Below are positions 8,177-17,599 of a stretch of 51,515 nucleotides of DNA, one piece after another. Made by a program: the position numbers and the translations under genes. How positions within the stretch are numbered: the first letter of the stretch is position 1; the number at the start of each line of letters is the position of its first letter. The notes beneath the pieces are model-generated. The model did no database searches, was not told the origin of the DNA, and was given only the letters and a program-made list of their open reading frames with translations. This DNA comes from Bacteroidales bacterium (GTDB taxonomy: Bacteria > Bacteroidota > Bacteroidia > Bacteroidales > UBA7960): NCBI GenBank assembly GCA_007129255.1, contig SKVW01000118.1, forward strand, positions 1 to 51,515. The letters run 5' to 3'.

Positions 8177-8889
8177 GCTTTTCCTCCGAATACAGTTTTG
8201 AAATTTTGGTTAAGGGTTTCTCTGAGCTCCTCCATGGAAAGGCCTTTTAACCGCATGGCCTGCTCATAGACCTGCTGAATGGAAAGTCCGCTGTCATCGG
8301 TCTCCAGGAAAATTCTTTCCTTGTTCAGGGCAGGGAAAAAGCGGGCGGCCTTGCTGTTTTCCCTGAACAAAAATTCCCCAAAAGACAAATAGCATCCTGC
8401 CCCGAGAAATTGATCCGCCAGCTCAGCGGAACCGTTAAACCCATGCATGATCCAGGGTTGTGCAGCCTTCTGATTCTTTCGGGTTTTCAGTACTTCCTGC
8501 CAGGCCTTCACACAATGGATGATCATGGGCTTTCCCAGTTTTTCGGAGAGTGAAATTTGCATGTTAAAAACTTTTTCCTGCCAGCTCCAGGGTGTTTTGG
8601 CAACCTTGTCCAGGCCCGCCTCCCCTATGGCAAGCACTTTGGAGTGTGCTGCCAGATCATTCAGGCAGTTCTCCAATCCCTTAAAATCAGGCGTTTCTTT
8701 AATATACCATGGATGGATGCCTACCGAAAAAAGGGCGCTTTCTCTTGCATGGTCAAGTGCTTCACCGACTTTTTCCGGAAAAAGGTTCTTTATCCGGACA
8801 ACCCCGGGTTCGGCATCGCCATGGGCATGTATATCAATCAAAGGTGTTTTCAGGATCAAAAAGTTTTTTGCAAAATTAGCAATTCTCAT
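8173..8889 (-). CDS. TatD-family metal-dependent hydrolase
   Basis: A 238-residue TIM-barrel hydrolase of the TatD DNase family. It shows the metal-binding DIHAHGD near the N-terminus (canonical DxHxH), the SVGIHPWY segment, GEAGLDK (Glu ligand), a PMIIHCVKAWQE strand with His, MHGFNGS, and LETDDS with the C-terminal Asp. The spacing is slightly shorter than E. coli TatD (about 260 residues), as is common in Bacteroidota. The ATG at 8889 is preferred; a TTG at 8922 would add 11 residues. The family acts as 3'-5' exonuclease or deoxyribonuclease; the true substrate here is unproven. It is coupled to tcdA by a four-base overlap. Confidence 0.85.
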   Translation of the reverse strand: MRIANFAKNFLILKTPLIDIHAHGDAEPGVVRIKNLFPEKVGEALDHARESALFSVGIHPWYIKETPDFKGLENCLNDLAAHSKVLAIGEAGLDKVAKTPWSWQEKVFNMQISLSEKLGKPMIIHCVKAWQEVLKTRKNQKAAQPWIMHGFNGSAELADQFLGAGCYLSFGEFLFRENSKAARFFPALNKERIFLETDDSGLSIQQVYEQAMRLKGLSMEELRETLNQNFKTVFGGKA

Positions 8890-8977
8890 GCAAAAGATAA
8901 CCTCCACAAATAACCGGACCAATCCCCTTTGGATTGCTTTTTAATTTTGCCTTAACCCCCGGAAAGTAAAAAATCCT

Positions 8978-8985
8978 TAAATTTG
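8978..8985 (+). promoter_or_regulatory. Possible -7 element upstream of pyruvate phosphate dikinase
   Basis: TAAATTTG matches the Bacteroidota -7 consensus TAnnTTTG, 106 bases before the ppdK start. No TTG lies at the right distance upstream, so only the -7 half is supported. Confidence 0.3.
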
Positions 8986-9091
8986 TAGTCTTTTAAAACG
9001 GTAATCTTTCTTAACAAGTAGATTATCAAGTAAATAAGCAAAAAAATCAATCATTTTAATTTCAACCATAATCGTTAAAAAAACAGAGAAT

Positions 9092-11857
9092 ATGGACAAT
9101 CAAAACAAGAAAGTATATTTTTTTGGCGGGCAGAGAGCCGATGGTGATACCAGCATGCGCAATCTGCTGGGCGGCAAGGGAGCCAACCTTGCAGAGATGG
9201 TGAATATCGGGATCCCGGTTCCTCCGGGCTTTACCATCACCACCGAGGTATGTACCATGTACACCCAGAAGGGCCCGGATTTCGCAGTGGGAGCCATCAA
9301 AGCAGAGGTGGAAGAGAACATGCGCAGGGTAGAAAAAGAGATGGGCATGGGATTTGGCGACAGAGAAAACCCCCTGCTGATGTCGGTACGCTCAGGTGCG
9401 AGGGCCTCCATGCCCGGTATGATGGACACGGTGCTGAACCTCGGGCTGAATGAAGAAACCATGAAAGGTCTTGCCAAAAAAACCGGGAACGAAAGGTTTG
9501 TATGGGACTCTTACCGCCGCTTCATACAAATGTATGGAGATGTGGTGATGGGCATGAAGCCGGCCAGTAAAGAAGAGGAAGATCCCTTTGATTTGATCAT
9601 GGATGAGCTGAAAGAAGAAAAAGGAGCCAAAACCGACCAGGACTTGTCCACCGACGACCTGAAAGAGCTGGTAAAGCGTTTTAAAAAAGCCGTTAAAGAC
9701 GAAACAGACAAAGACTTCCCGGAAGATCCATGGGAGCAACTGTGGGGTTCGGTTATGGCTGTGTTTGAATCCTGGAACAACCCCAGGGCCACCTATTACC
9801 GCAAAATGCACAATATCCCTGCAGAATGGGGTACCGCCGTTAACGTACAGGCCATGGTTTACGGAAACATGGGCGACACTTCCGCTACCGGTGTTGCCTT
9901 TACCCGCGATGCCGCCACCGGCGAAAACATCTTTAACGGAGAATACCTTGTGAACGCCCAGGGTGAAGACGTGGTGGCCGGTATCCGTACTCCCCGCGAG
10001 ATCACAAAGGAAGGATCCCTTCGGTGGGCCAAGCTGCAGGGTGTTTCAGAAGAAGAAAGAAAGAAAACCTACCCCTCCCTGGAAGAACTCTTTCCCGAAT
10101 TATACAAAGAGCTGGACGAATACCAGGAAAAACTTGAAAAGCACTATCGCGACATGCAGGATCTGGAGTTTACCATTCAGGAAGGCCGTCTGTGGATCCT
10201 GCAAACCCGTAACGGGAAGCGTACCGGATCGGCCATGGTAAAAATTGCCGTGGACATGCTTCAGGAAGGCATTATCACCGAAGAAGAATCCCTGCTCAGG
10301 GTTGAACCCAACAAACTGGACGAGTTGCTGCACCCTGTTTTTGACCCCGATGAACTGGAAAAAGCCAAAGTGCTGGCCAAAGGCCTCCCGGCTTCTCCCG
10401 GTGCCGCCACCGGACAGGTAGTATTTTTTGCCGATGATGCCGCCGAATGGGCCGAAAAAGGAAAAAAAGTAATTCTGGTGCGGGTAGAGACATCTCCTGA
10501 AGACCTCAGTGGTATGGATGCGGCCAGGGGTATTCTCACCGCCAGGGGCGGTATGACCTCTCACGCAGCCGTTGTGGCACGTGGAATGGGTAAATGCTGC
10601 GTTTCCGGTGCCGGCGGTGTAAGCATCAGCTATAAAAAACGCACCATGACCATTGAGGGAAAGGAATTCAAAGAAGGAGATTTCATTTCCCTTAACGGAA
10701 CCACCGGTGAAGTGTTTGAAGGCAAGATCAAAACCAAAGACCCGGAAATGAGCGGGGACTTTGCTTCCCTTATGGAACTCGCCGAAAAACATACCCGCAT
10801 GTATGTTCGTACCAATGCCGATACGCCCAAAGATTCCAAAAAAGCAAGAGAATTCGGCGCCAAAGGCATTGGCCTTTGCCGTACTGAGCACATGTTCTTT
10901 GAAGGCGACCGCATCAAGGCCATGCGTGAAATGATCCTGGCCGATGATGAACAAGGACGCCGCAAAGCCCTGGAAAAACTCCTCCCCATCCAGCGGGAAG
11001 ACTTTGAAGGGATCTTTGAAGCCATGCATGACCTGCCGGTAACCGTACGCCTGCTCGACCCCCCATTGCATGAGTTTCTGCCCCACGAAGAGAAAAACCA
11101 GGAAGAGATGGCCAAGGAAATGGGCATTTCTGCAGAAGAAGTTAAATCCAAGGTTGACTCCCTTCATGAAATCAACCCCATGCTGGGACACCGCGGCTGC
11201 CGCCTCGGAAATACTTATCCGGAAATTTCCGAAATGCAAACAAGAGCCATCATCGAAGCGGCCCTGAACCTGAAGAAAAAAGGTATCCGCGCCATTCCCG
11301 AGATCATGATCCCACTTACCGGCACCTTCGAAGAAATGAAGCTGCAGGAAAAGATCGTGAGAGAAACCGCCGAACAAGTGATTGAAGAGTTCGGTGAGCG
11401 CATCATGTACCTGGTGGGTACCATGATCGAGATACCCCGCGCCACCCTTATTGCCGACCAGATCGCAAAAAGCGCGGAATTCTTCTCCTTCGGTACCAAT
11501 GACCTTACCCAGATGACTTACGGATACTCCCGTGACGATGCCGGACGCTTCCTGCCCATTTACCTGGAAAAAGGCCTGTTGAAGCACGATCCTTTCCAGG
11601 TGCTTGACCAGGAAGGTGTGGGACAACTGGTGGAAATAGCCGTTGAAAGAGGCCGCAAAGGCCGTCCCGAACTGAAAATCGGTATCTGCGGAGAGCACGG
11701 AGGGGAGCCTAGTTCCGTTGAGTTCTGCCACCGGGCAGGAATGGATTACGTGAGTTGTTCACCCTTCCGCGTGCCCATTGCAAGACTTGCTGCCGCACAG
11801 GCCGTAGCAAAAGAAAAACTGGAAAAAGAAGGTGGCGGAACCTATACCACTGCCTAA
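9092..11857 (+). CDS. ppdK: Pyruvate, phosphate dikinase
   Basis: A 921-residue enzyme that interconverts pyruvate, ATP and phosphate with PEP, AMP and pyrophosphate. The N-terminal ATP-grasp region opens with LLGGKGANLAEM. The phosphohistidine domain carries GGMTSHAAVVARGMGKCCV with the catalytic His near residue 491. The C-terminal PEP/pyruvate barrel includes GLCRTEHMFF, FGTNDLTQ and the catalytic Cys in YVSCSPFRVP. The protein is slightly longer than the usual 870-890 residues because of an acidic insertion at about residues 165-215. It stands directly upstream of PEP carboxykinase but has its own terminator, so the two are probably separate transcripts serving the same PEP node. Confidence 0.96.
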   Translation: MDNQNKKVYFFGGQRADGDTSMRNLLGGKGANLAEMVNIGIPVPPGFTITTEVCTMYTQKGPDFAVGAIKAEVEENMRRVEKEMGMGFGDRENPLLMSVRSGARASMPGMMDTVLNLGLNEETMKGLAKKTGNERFVWDSYRRFIQMYGDVVMGMKPASKEEEDPFDLIMDELKEEKGAKTDQDLSTDDLKELVKRFKKAVKDETDKDFPEDPWEQLWGSVMAVFESWNNPRATYYRKMHNIPAEWGTAVNVQAMVYGNMGDTSATGVAFTRDAATGENIFNGEYLVNAQGEDVVAGIRTPREITKEGSLRWAKLQGVSEEERKKTYPSLEELFPELYKELDEYQEKLEKHYRDMQDLEFTIQEGRLWILQTRNGKRTGSAMVKIAVDMLQEGIITEEESLLRVEPNKLDELLHPVFDPDELEKAKVLAKGLPASPGAATGQVVFFADDAAEWAEKGKKVILVRVETSPEDLSGMDAARGILTARGGMTSHAAVVARGMGKCCVSGAGGVSISYKKRTMTIEGKEFKEGDFISLNGTTGEVFEGKIKTKDPEMSGDFASLMELAEKHTRMYVRTNADTPKDSKKAREFGAKGIGLCRTEHMFFEGDRIKAMREMILADDEQGRRKALEKLLPIQREDFEGIFEAMHDLPVTVRLLDPPLHEFLPHEEKNQEEMAKEMGISAEEVKSKVDSLHEINPMLGHRGCRLGNTYPEISEMQTRAIIEAALNLKKKGIRAIPEIMIPLTGTFEEMKLQEKIVRETAEQVIEEFGERIMYLVGTMIEIPRATLIADQIAKSAEFFSFGTNDLTQMTYGYSRDDAGRFLPIYLEKGLLKHDPFQVLDQEGVGQLVEIAVERGRKGRPELKIGICGEHGGEPSSVEFCHRAGMDYVSCSPFRVPIARLAAAQAVAKEKLEKEGGGTYTTA

Positions 11858-11885
11858 GTTTTTCGGTTTCAATCTGTTTTCAAAA

Positions 11886-11915
11886 AAAGAGGGCTTTTGG
11901 GCCCTCTTTTTTTTT
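11886..11915 (+). terminator. Intrinsic terminator after ppdK
   Basis: A GAGGGC-GCCCTC stem (11889-11894 with 11901-11906), flanked by paired A and T runs, closes a six-base loop and is followed by a run of T residues. Confidence 0.85.
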
Positions 11916-12039
11916 GCCCGAAAAAGAAATATTTTTCCGGTCTTATCACTGATCCTTTTTGATTTTTGTTATTTTTGGCGCAACCTCAAAGGTTTTTGGT
12001 CGATCATTTTTACTCATATCTATAAAAAAACCAACCATC

Positions 12040-14325
12040 ATGCTGGACTCAAACATTGTGGAAGGAGCCCGAATCAAAGCACCCGACCTTTCACAGTACG
12101 GAATTAAAGACGTTAAGGAGGTTTTTTACAACCCCTCATACGATGAACTGTTTCGTCATGAAACCGATCCTTCACTGGAAGGATATGAAAAAGGTTTTGT
12201 GACCAACTTAGGCGCTGTGGCCGTGGATACCGGTATTTTTACCGGTCGTTCACCAAAAGACAAGTACATTGTAAGGGAAGAATCTTCCCAGGACAGGATC
12301 TGGTGGGCCGATCCAGGCAAAAACCGCTCCGACAACAAACCCATTTCCGAAACGGTATGGAAATCACTTTTGGAAACCACCCAGAACCAGTTTCAAGGCA
12401 AAAAGCTCTATGTAATGGATGCTTATTGCGGTGCCAACGAAAACAGCCGCATCAGGATCAGGGTCATCACCGAAGTGGCATGGATGGCCCACTTTGTAAA
12501 GAATATGTTTATCCGGCCTTCAGCAGAAGAACTCATTGACTTTGAGCCCGACTTTGTAATGCTCAACGCCTGCAAAACCATCAACGACAAATGGGAAGCA
12601 CAAAACCTTAATTCGGATGTGTATGTGGCCTTTAACCTGAAAGAGAAACGTGCGGTTGTGGGCGGTACCTGGTACGGAGGAGAAATCAAAAAAGGATTCT
12701 TTTCGGTTATGAACTACTTCCTACCCCTCAATGGCATGGCCTCCATGCACTGCTCGGCCAACATGGGCAAAAACGGTGATACCGCCATATTTTTTGGTCT
12801 TTCCGGAACGGGAAAAACAACCCTTTCGGCCGACCCCGACCGCTACCTTATCGGGGACGATGAACATGGATGGGATGATGAAGGGGTGTTTAACTTCGAA
12901 GGAGGATGCTATGCCAAATGCATCAACCTGGATAAAGAGAAAGAACCCGATATCTATAACGCCATCCGGCGCAATGCCCTGCTGGAAAATGTCGTTTACG
13001 ACCCTAAATCCGGTGAAATTGATTTTTCCGATACCAGTAAAACTGAGAACACCCGGGTCTCCTACCCCATCTTTCACATCAAGAATATTGTTAAACCTGT
13101 TTCCAAAGGTACCCACCCCAAAAAGGTCATTTTCCTGACGGCAGATGCTTTCGGGGTATTTCCACCGGTGGCCCGCCTGAACCGTGATCAGGCCATGTAT
13201 TACTTCCTTAGCGGATATACCGCCAAACTGGCCGGTACCGAAAGAGGGGTAAAAGAACCTTTGCCAACTTTTTCGGCCGCTTTTGGTGCGGCTTTCCTTA
13301 TGGTGCATCCTACAATATACGCACAGGAGCTTGCAAAAAAAATGAAGGAACACGGAGCAACGGCCTACCTGGTCAATACCGGCTGGATCGGGGGACCCTA
13401 CGGTATCGGGCAGCGCATCGACATTGGCTCCACCCGTAATATCATCCGTGCCATTCTTGACGGCTCACTGGATAAAGCAGAAGTAGAAGAGCTGGCTCCT
13501 TTCGGATTAATGATCCCAAAACAGGTGGAAGGCGTAGACTCCAACATCCTGAACCCCAAAAACACATGGAAATATGAGGCTTCATACCTGAAGCAGGCGG
13601 ACTCTTTGGCTGAAAAATTTATTGAGAACTTCAACAAATACACCGATACCGATGAAGGACAGCGGCTGGTAGCGGCAGGTCCGCAAAACAAGTTCATGAA
13701 GCAGTACTACCGCTATTATGAGAAAAAAATCAACAAACTGGAGCAGCAGCACCAGGAAGAGATCCTCAGGCTCAACGACCAGATCTACATCCTCCAGAAT
13801 GCATTCAGTGAATACATTTCGTTTAACTCCATCAACTCGGATTACAAAAAAAGCAAACTCAACCGCCATGTGCCGGTGGTTTCCTATTTTGACTCGCAGA
13901 ACCAGGATGAGTTAAAACGCTGCCACAATGCGGTGATAATGATCATGAAAGCAGCAGGATTTGAGGATTGCGGCCACGACCGGACCCTTCAGGGTTTCAG
14001 CGAATACATGACCAAATCAAAAGAAGAGCTTTCGCTCCAGGAAGTGTATGAGCGCATCCATGATATTGAACGCTGTTTTAACGGGCAACCCTGCAAAACC
14101 GAAGCCCTGGAAAAAATGAGGACCGGGCTCAGGGTAGTATCCCAAAATCTTACCAACTTTGTAATAAAGGTAGGCTACCTACTTATTTTCAAAGCTCCTA
14201 CAGAAGCTGACGGAAGCAAGATACATACCCGTAAGCTTAGTATTTCGGGAATGATACACCTGGATAAAAACCCCGGATTGCTTAAAGACCCCAATCAACT
14301 GGTCAGGGAAATAAACCATTTCTGA
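12040..14325 (+). CDS. pckA: ATP-dependent phosphoenolpyruvate carboxykinase with C-terminal extension
   Basis: A 761-residue protein. Residues 1 to about 545 are a complete ATP-type PEPCK (oxaloacetate + ATP to PEP + CO2 + ADP): [10 protein letters not shown] near residue 72, the kinase-1a P-loop GLSGTGKT near 253, and a metal-binding GDDEHGWDD segment near 274. The remaining 215 or so residues are not part of normal PckA, which ends near 530-540. They begin with a probable coiled coil (about 555-590) and continue into a mixed alpha/beta region that I do not recognise. The reading frame is continuous through the junction. The ATG at 12040 is chosen because it gives the family's N-terminus; an in-frame start at 11959 would add 27 unrelated residues. 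Confidence 0.93.
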   Translation: MLDSNIVEGARIKAPDLSQYGIKDVKEVFYNPSYDELFRHETDPSLEGYEKGFVTNLGAVAVDTGIFTGRSPKDKYIVREESSQDRIWWADPGKNRSDNKPISETVWKSLLETTQNQFQGKKLYVMDAYCGANENSRIRIRVITEVAWMAHFVKNMFIRPSAEELIDFEPDFVMLNACKTINDKWEAQNLNSDVYVAFNLKEKRAVVGGTWYGGEIKKGFFSVMNYFLPLNGMASMHCSANMGKNGDTAIFFGLSGTGKTTLSADPDRYLIGDDEHGWDDEGVFNFEGGCYAKCINLDKEKEPDIYNAIRRNALLENVVYDPKSGEIDFSDTSKTENTRVSYPIFHIKNIVKPVSKGTHPKKVIFLTADAFGVFPPVARLNRDQAMYYFLSGYTAKLAGTERGVKEPLPTFSAAFGAAFLMVHPTIYAQELAKKMKEHGATAYLVNTGWIGGPYGIGQRIDIGSTRNIIRAILDGSLDKAEVEELAPFGLMIPKQVEGVDSNILNPKNTWKYEASYLKQADSLAEKFIENFNKYTDTDEGQRLVAAGPQNKFMKQYYRYYEKKINKLEQQHQEEILRLNDQIYILQNAFSEYISFNSINSDYKKSKLNRHVPVVSYFDSQNQDELKRCHNAVIMIMKAAGFEDCGHDRTLQGFSEYMTKSKEELSLQEVYERIHDIERCFNGQPCKTEALEKMRTGLRVVSQNLTNFVIKVGYLLIFKAPTEADGSKIHTRKLSISGMIHLDKNPGLLKDPNQLVREINHF

Positions 14326-14346
14326 TATTCGTTATATTTATAAAAC

Positions 14347-14420
14347 ACCGGCAGCGCTGTCTTTTTAACCTTACCTCTCTGCTTGCACAGAACTAAACAA
14401 AGACAGCCTGCCGGTTTTTT
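14347..14420 (+). terminator. Long-stem terminator after pckA
   Basis: A 17-bp stem (14347-14364 with 14399-14415, one bulged C on the left arm) encloses a 34-base loop and is followed by TTTTTT. The stem is much longer than that of the neighbouring terminators. Confidence 0.75.
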
Positions 14421-14500
14421 ATAAGTTAGGTTAATCCCTATTTGATTCCCCTCAATCGATAAAAAAAATCGCTTTTCTTTCGGTTTTTTATAAAATTGGC

Positions 14501-14530
14501 TTGTGAATGAAACAAAAAGTTGTATTTTTG
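14501..14530 (+). promoter_or_regulatory. Bacteroidota-type promoter for the cold-shock gene
   Basis: TTG (14501-14503), a 19-base spacer, then TATTTTTG (14523-14530). Transcription would start near 14537 and leave a leader of about 30 bases before the ATG at 14568. Confidence 0.6.
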
Positions 14531-14567
14531 AGCGTTAAATATATTATTACCAAATCTTTTTACTGTT

Positions 14568-14762
14568 ATGGAAACCGGAACTGTTAAATTTTTTAATGAG
14601 AAAAAAGGTTATGGATTTATCGTGGAAGATAAATCCGAGAAAGATGTATTCGTTCACCACACCGGCCTGATCGACCCCATTGCCAACAATGACAGGGTGA
14701 TTTTTGAAGTGGCTGAGGACGAAAGAGGAAAAAAAGCGGTTAACGTGAAAAAGGAGGAGTAG
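14568..14762 (+). CDS. Cold-shock domain protein (CspA family)
   Basis: A 64-residue single cold-shock domain with both RNA-binding motifs: KGYGFI (residues 13-18, RNP1) and DVFVHH (26-31, RNP2). The opening GTVKFFNEKKGYGF is diagnostic. Such proteins are RNA/DNA chaperones that melt secondary structure in mRNA; whether this one is cold-induced cannot be told. It is a single-gene transcript with its own promoter and terminator, and the leader is short, unlike the long regulatory leader of E. coli cspA. Confidence 0.95.
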   Translation: METGTVKFFNEKKGYGFIVEDKSEKDVFVHHTGLIDPIANNDRVIFEVAEDERGKKAVNVKKEE

Positions 14763-14791
14763 AATTTTACCACCAATCAACCTTTTTTTAG

Positions 14792-14826
14792 AAAAGCCCC
14801 GCAAAAATTGACGGGGCTTTTTTTTT
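14792..14826 (+). terminator. Intrinsic terminator after the cold-shock gene
   Basis: AAAAGCCCCG pairs with CGGGGCTTTT across a ten-base loop and is followed by a T run. Confidence 0.85.
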
Positions 14827-14877
14827 GATTAATTTTGCCAACGCCATTTCCAGGAATTTCATTAATTTTTTTTGCAG

Positions 14878-16755
14878 GTGAGTTTGTTTCAGGCCGAAAA
14901 TATCAGCAAGTCTTATGGAGAAAAAGGTTTGTTTGAAGAGATATCCTTCAGCATATCGCAAGGGCAAAAAGTGGCCCTGATCGCCCGCAACGGCGCGGGA
15001 AAGACCACCCTGCTCAATATCATTGCCGGGGTTGACCAACCCGATTCCGGATCCTGTGCTTTCCAGAGTGATTTGCGGCTGGCTTACCTGAACCAGGAAC
15101 CTGAGTTTGACCCTGGGATTACCATCTCCGAGGCCTTGCTCAGCAGCGACAACGAATTGACCAACACCATACGGGCTTACGAAGAGTTTATTCATCAAAC
15201 CCCAAATCCGGAAGATCCTGCCCAGCAAAAAAGGCTGCAGAAGCTGATCGAGCGCATGGATGCCCTTCAGGCATGGGATTATGAAAGCCGGGTGAAGCAG
15301 GTACTAACCAAACTTAAAATCGGACGGCTGGATGCCAAAGCCGGCACCCTTTCCGGAGGACAAACAAAAAGACTGGCCCTGGCAAAAATACTTATTGAAG
15401 AAGCTGACTTCATTTTACTAGATGAACCCACCAACCACCTGGACCTGGACATGATTGAATGGCTCGAAGGTTATCTCTCCCGCAAAAAACTCACCCTGCT
15501 GGTAGTCACCCACGACCGCTATTTCCTGGATGCCGTTTGCAATGAAATCATAGAACTTGAAAACGGACAGCTCCACCATTACCGGGGCAACTATGCTTAC
15601 TTTCTTGAAAAAAAACAGGAAAGGCTGCAAGCCGATGCGGCCCAATCCGATAAGGCTACCAACCTGCTGAGAAAAGAAACCGAATGGATGCGTCGCACAC
15701 CCCAGGCACGTACCACCAAATCCAAAGCACGAATCGATGCCTTTTACGATCTGGAGGGAAAAGCCGGCCTGGCAAAAGAAGAAACCATGGGAAAAATCTA
15801 CATGGACATGGCCCGCATGGGCAAAAAAATCCTGGAAGTTTCCCATATAAAAAAGAGTTACGACGAGTTAACGGTGGTTGATGACTTCTCCTATGTTTTT
15901 AAAAAGAGAGAAAAAGCCGGTATTGTGGGTCCCAACGGCACAGGCAAGTCCACCCTGCTGAATATTATTACCGGGAAAGTAAAGCCCGATGAAGGATCGG
16001 TAATTAAGGGAGAAACCATAAAGTTTGGCTATTACCGGCAGGAGGGTCTGCGGGTGGATGAAAACAAAAAGGTGATTGAGGTAATCAAAGACATTGCCGA
16101 AAACATTACCATGGGTAACGGGAAAGTTTTTTCTGCAGCCCAGTTCCTGCATTATTTCAATTTTCCGTTTCAGGTGCAAAACGACCGGGTGGAAAAGCTC
16201 AGCGGGGGTGAAAAACGAAGGCTTTACCTGATGACGGTGCTGATGAAAAACCCCAACTTCCTGATTCTGGATGAGCCCACCAACGACCTGGACATCGACA
16301 CCCTGAATATCCTTGAAGAATTCCTGGAAGACTTTCCCGGCTGTCTGCTCATTGTATCACACGACCGGTTTTTCCTGGACCGCCTGGTGGATCATCTTTT
16401 CGTTTTTGAAGCCCCGGGAAAGATAAAAGGTTTCGTGGGCAATTACTCCGCATGGAGGGTGAAACGACAGAAAGAAGAAGCTTCCCGAAAAAAAACAGAA
16501 AAACCCAAAGAAACCTCCAAACCAACCAAACCCAGGGAAAAGAAAAAACTCACTTTTAAAGAGCAAAAAGAATTTGAAGCCCTGGAAAAAGAAATAGAAA
16601 ATCTGGAATCCGAAAAAGAAGCCCTGTTGAAGAAAATGAATGCCAGCGGCCTCCCTCCCGATGAACTGGTGCAGATCTCCCAGCGGTTTTCAGCAGTGGA
16701 AAAAACCCTTGAGGAAAAATCCGACCGTTGGCTGGAACTTTCCGAATGGGTTTAA
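14878..16755 (+). CDS. ABC-F family ATPase (Uup-like)
   Basis: A 625-residue soluble protein with two ABC domains and no membrane segments, the ABC-F plan of ribosome-associated translation factors. Walker A motifs are RNGAGKTT (near residue 40) and PNGTGKST (near 357). The signatures are LSGGQTKRL and LSGGEKRRL, each followed by a LDEPTN Walker B. A lysine-rich C-terminal tail (about 535-625) forms a coiled coil as in Uup. No ATG is available: GTG at 14878 and TTG at 14872 are the only plausible starts, and GTG is chosen. It could affect ribosome stalling or DNA branch processing; the exact subfamily is not certain. Confidence 0.9.
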   Translation: MSLFQAENISKSYGEKGLFEEISFSISQGQKVALIARNGAGKTTLLNIIAGVDQPDSGSCAFQSDLRLAYLNQEPEFDPGITISEALLSSDNELTNTIRAYEEFIHQTPNPEDPAQQKRLQKLIERMDALQAWDYESRVKQVLTKLKIGRLDAKAGTLSGGQTKRLALAKILIEEADFILLDEPTNHLDLDMIEWLEGYLSRKKLTLLVVTHDRYFLDAVCNEIIELENGQLHHYRGNYAYFLEKKQERLQADAAQSDKATNLLRKETEWMRRTPQARTTKSKARIDAFYDLEGKAGLAKEETMGKIYMDMARMGKKILEVSHIKKSYDELTVVDDFSYVFKKREKAGIVGPNGTGKSTLLNIITGKVKPDEGSVIKGETIKFGYYRQEGLRVDENKKVIEVIKDIAENITMGNGKVFSAAQFLHYFNFPFQVQNDRVEKLSGGEKRRLYLMTVLMKNPNFLILDEPTNDLDIDTLNILEEFLEDFPGCLLIVSHDRFFLDRLVDHLFVFEAPGKIKGFVGNYSAWRVKRQKEEASRKKTEKPKETSKPTKPREKKKLTFKEQKEFEALEKEIENLESEKEALLKKMNASGLPPDELVQISQRFSAVEKTLEEKSDRWLELSEWV

Positions 16756-16763
16756 AAAAACCA

Positions 16764-16799
16764 TGCTGACAAGCAAGTAAAAAAATTTTACGCTGTCAG
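16764..16799 (+). terminator. Hairpin just after the ABC-F stop
   Basis: CTGACA pairs with TGTCAG, and inside it GTAAAA pairs with TTTTAC, with small bulges. It lacks a T tail of its own and may strengthen the terminator that follows. Confidence 0.4.
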
Positions 16800-16806
16800 G
16801 TTTTGA

Positions 16807-16842
16807 AAAAGGCCTCTTCGCAAAGCGAAGAGGCCTTTTCTT
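16807..16842. terminator. Bidirectional terminator between the ABC-F and YceI genes
   Basis: A perfect stem of about 14-15 bp (AAAAGGCCTCTTCG with its complement) closes a short AAA loop, with A and T runs on both sides. It serves the two converging genes. Confidence 0.85.
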
Positions 16843-16864
16843 TAAAACCATTATGCACAAAAAA

Positions 16865-17470
16865 CTAATTTTCCGAATATGCTATCTGTTCAAGGATCAG
16901 TTCAAAACTCACACTGATCTTATCCCTGACACGGATCAGGCCCAAACCTTTGGTGGGAGGATCAATACCAAAATCTGAAAACAGGAACTTCTGTTCTCCA
17001 CGAAGGATGCTCTTTTGATCTTCAATCAGCTCAAGCTCCCCCTTCAGGTGATACCTGCGGGTTTCCCCAACAATGGTGATTTCTACCCATCCTTCGGCTT
17101 TACTGGAAGGCCGGTTGGTTTCAACCTCCCGGATATTGATAAACTCAATTTTAATTTCGGGATAGGTGTCATATTTTAATGTATTGCGAAAGTCGTTGTT
17201 CATAACACGGTTTTGGCAATCAAACTGATCCACGTCAATAAAAACGCTTCCATAAATTTCCCATTTTTCGTTATAGGGATCCCATCGTTCCATGATCAAA
17301 TCCATTCCGCGATCGTAATCCGACACACACTCAAAGCTGTTCACATTGGTGGTTCCCTTTATCTGCAGGGTGCTTTCTCCTGTTACATTCCAGAGTTTCA
17401 GCATTTCATTCCCTGCCCCATTGGAAGCCAGGGAAAAAATCAGCAGAAATATGAAAAGTTGGACACGCAT
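16865..17470 (-). CDS. YceI-family exported protein (divergent)
   Basis: A 201-residue protein with a short signal peptide (about residues 1-19) and a lipocalin-like YceI domain. The family pattern is visible: an opening strand ending in KGTTNVNSFEC, a central N-D-FRNTLKYDTYPEIKIEF segment, GWVEITIVGETRRYHLKGEL, and a closing FLFSDFGIDPPTKGLGLIRVRDKISVSF-type region. YceI proteins bind isoprenoid lipids in the periplasm; the ligand here is unknown. It lies 129 bases downstream of a second YceI gene on the same strand, and the pair shares the control region at 18188-18763. Confidence 0.8.
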   Translation of the reverse strand: MRVQLFIFLLIFSLASNGAGNEMLKLWNVTGESTLQIKGTTNVNSFECVSDYDRGMDLIMERWDPYNEKWEIYGSVFIDVDQFDCQNRVMNNDFRNTLKYDTYPEIKIEFINIREVETNRPSSKAEGWVEITIVGETRRYHLKGELELIEDQKSILRGEQKFLFSDFGIDPPTKGLGLIRVRDKISVSFELILEQIAYSEN

Positions 17471-17599
17471 AGCTCAAAGGTTTTGGTTTATGAATTATTG
17501 CTTCAGTAAGTTGTTTCTAAAAACTGATAATGGCTTCCAGCATGATTCCATTAGATTTTGGGTTTTTGATATCCTGCCTGAAAGCAAGGTAATCATCCG

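Noticed and set aside
10100-11731. A 543-codon open frame antisense to pyruvate phosphate dikinase
   Set aside because: It lies completely inside a well-supported gene; its protein is His/Phe/Gly-rich without recognisable domains, as expected of a shadow frame.
14347-14420. The long hairpin considered as a riboswitch for the cold-shock gene
   Set aside because: It precedes a separate promoter for the cold-shock gene and ends in a T run, so it belongs to the end of pckA.
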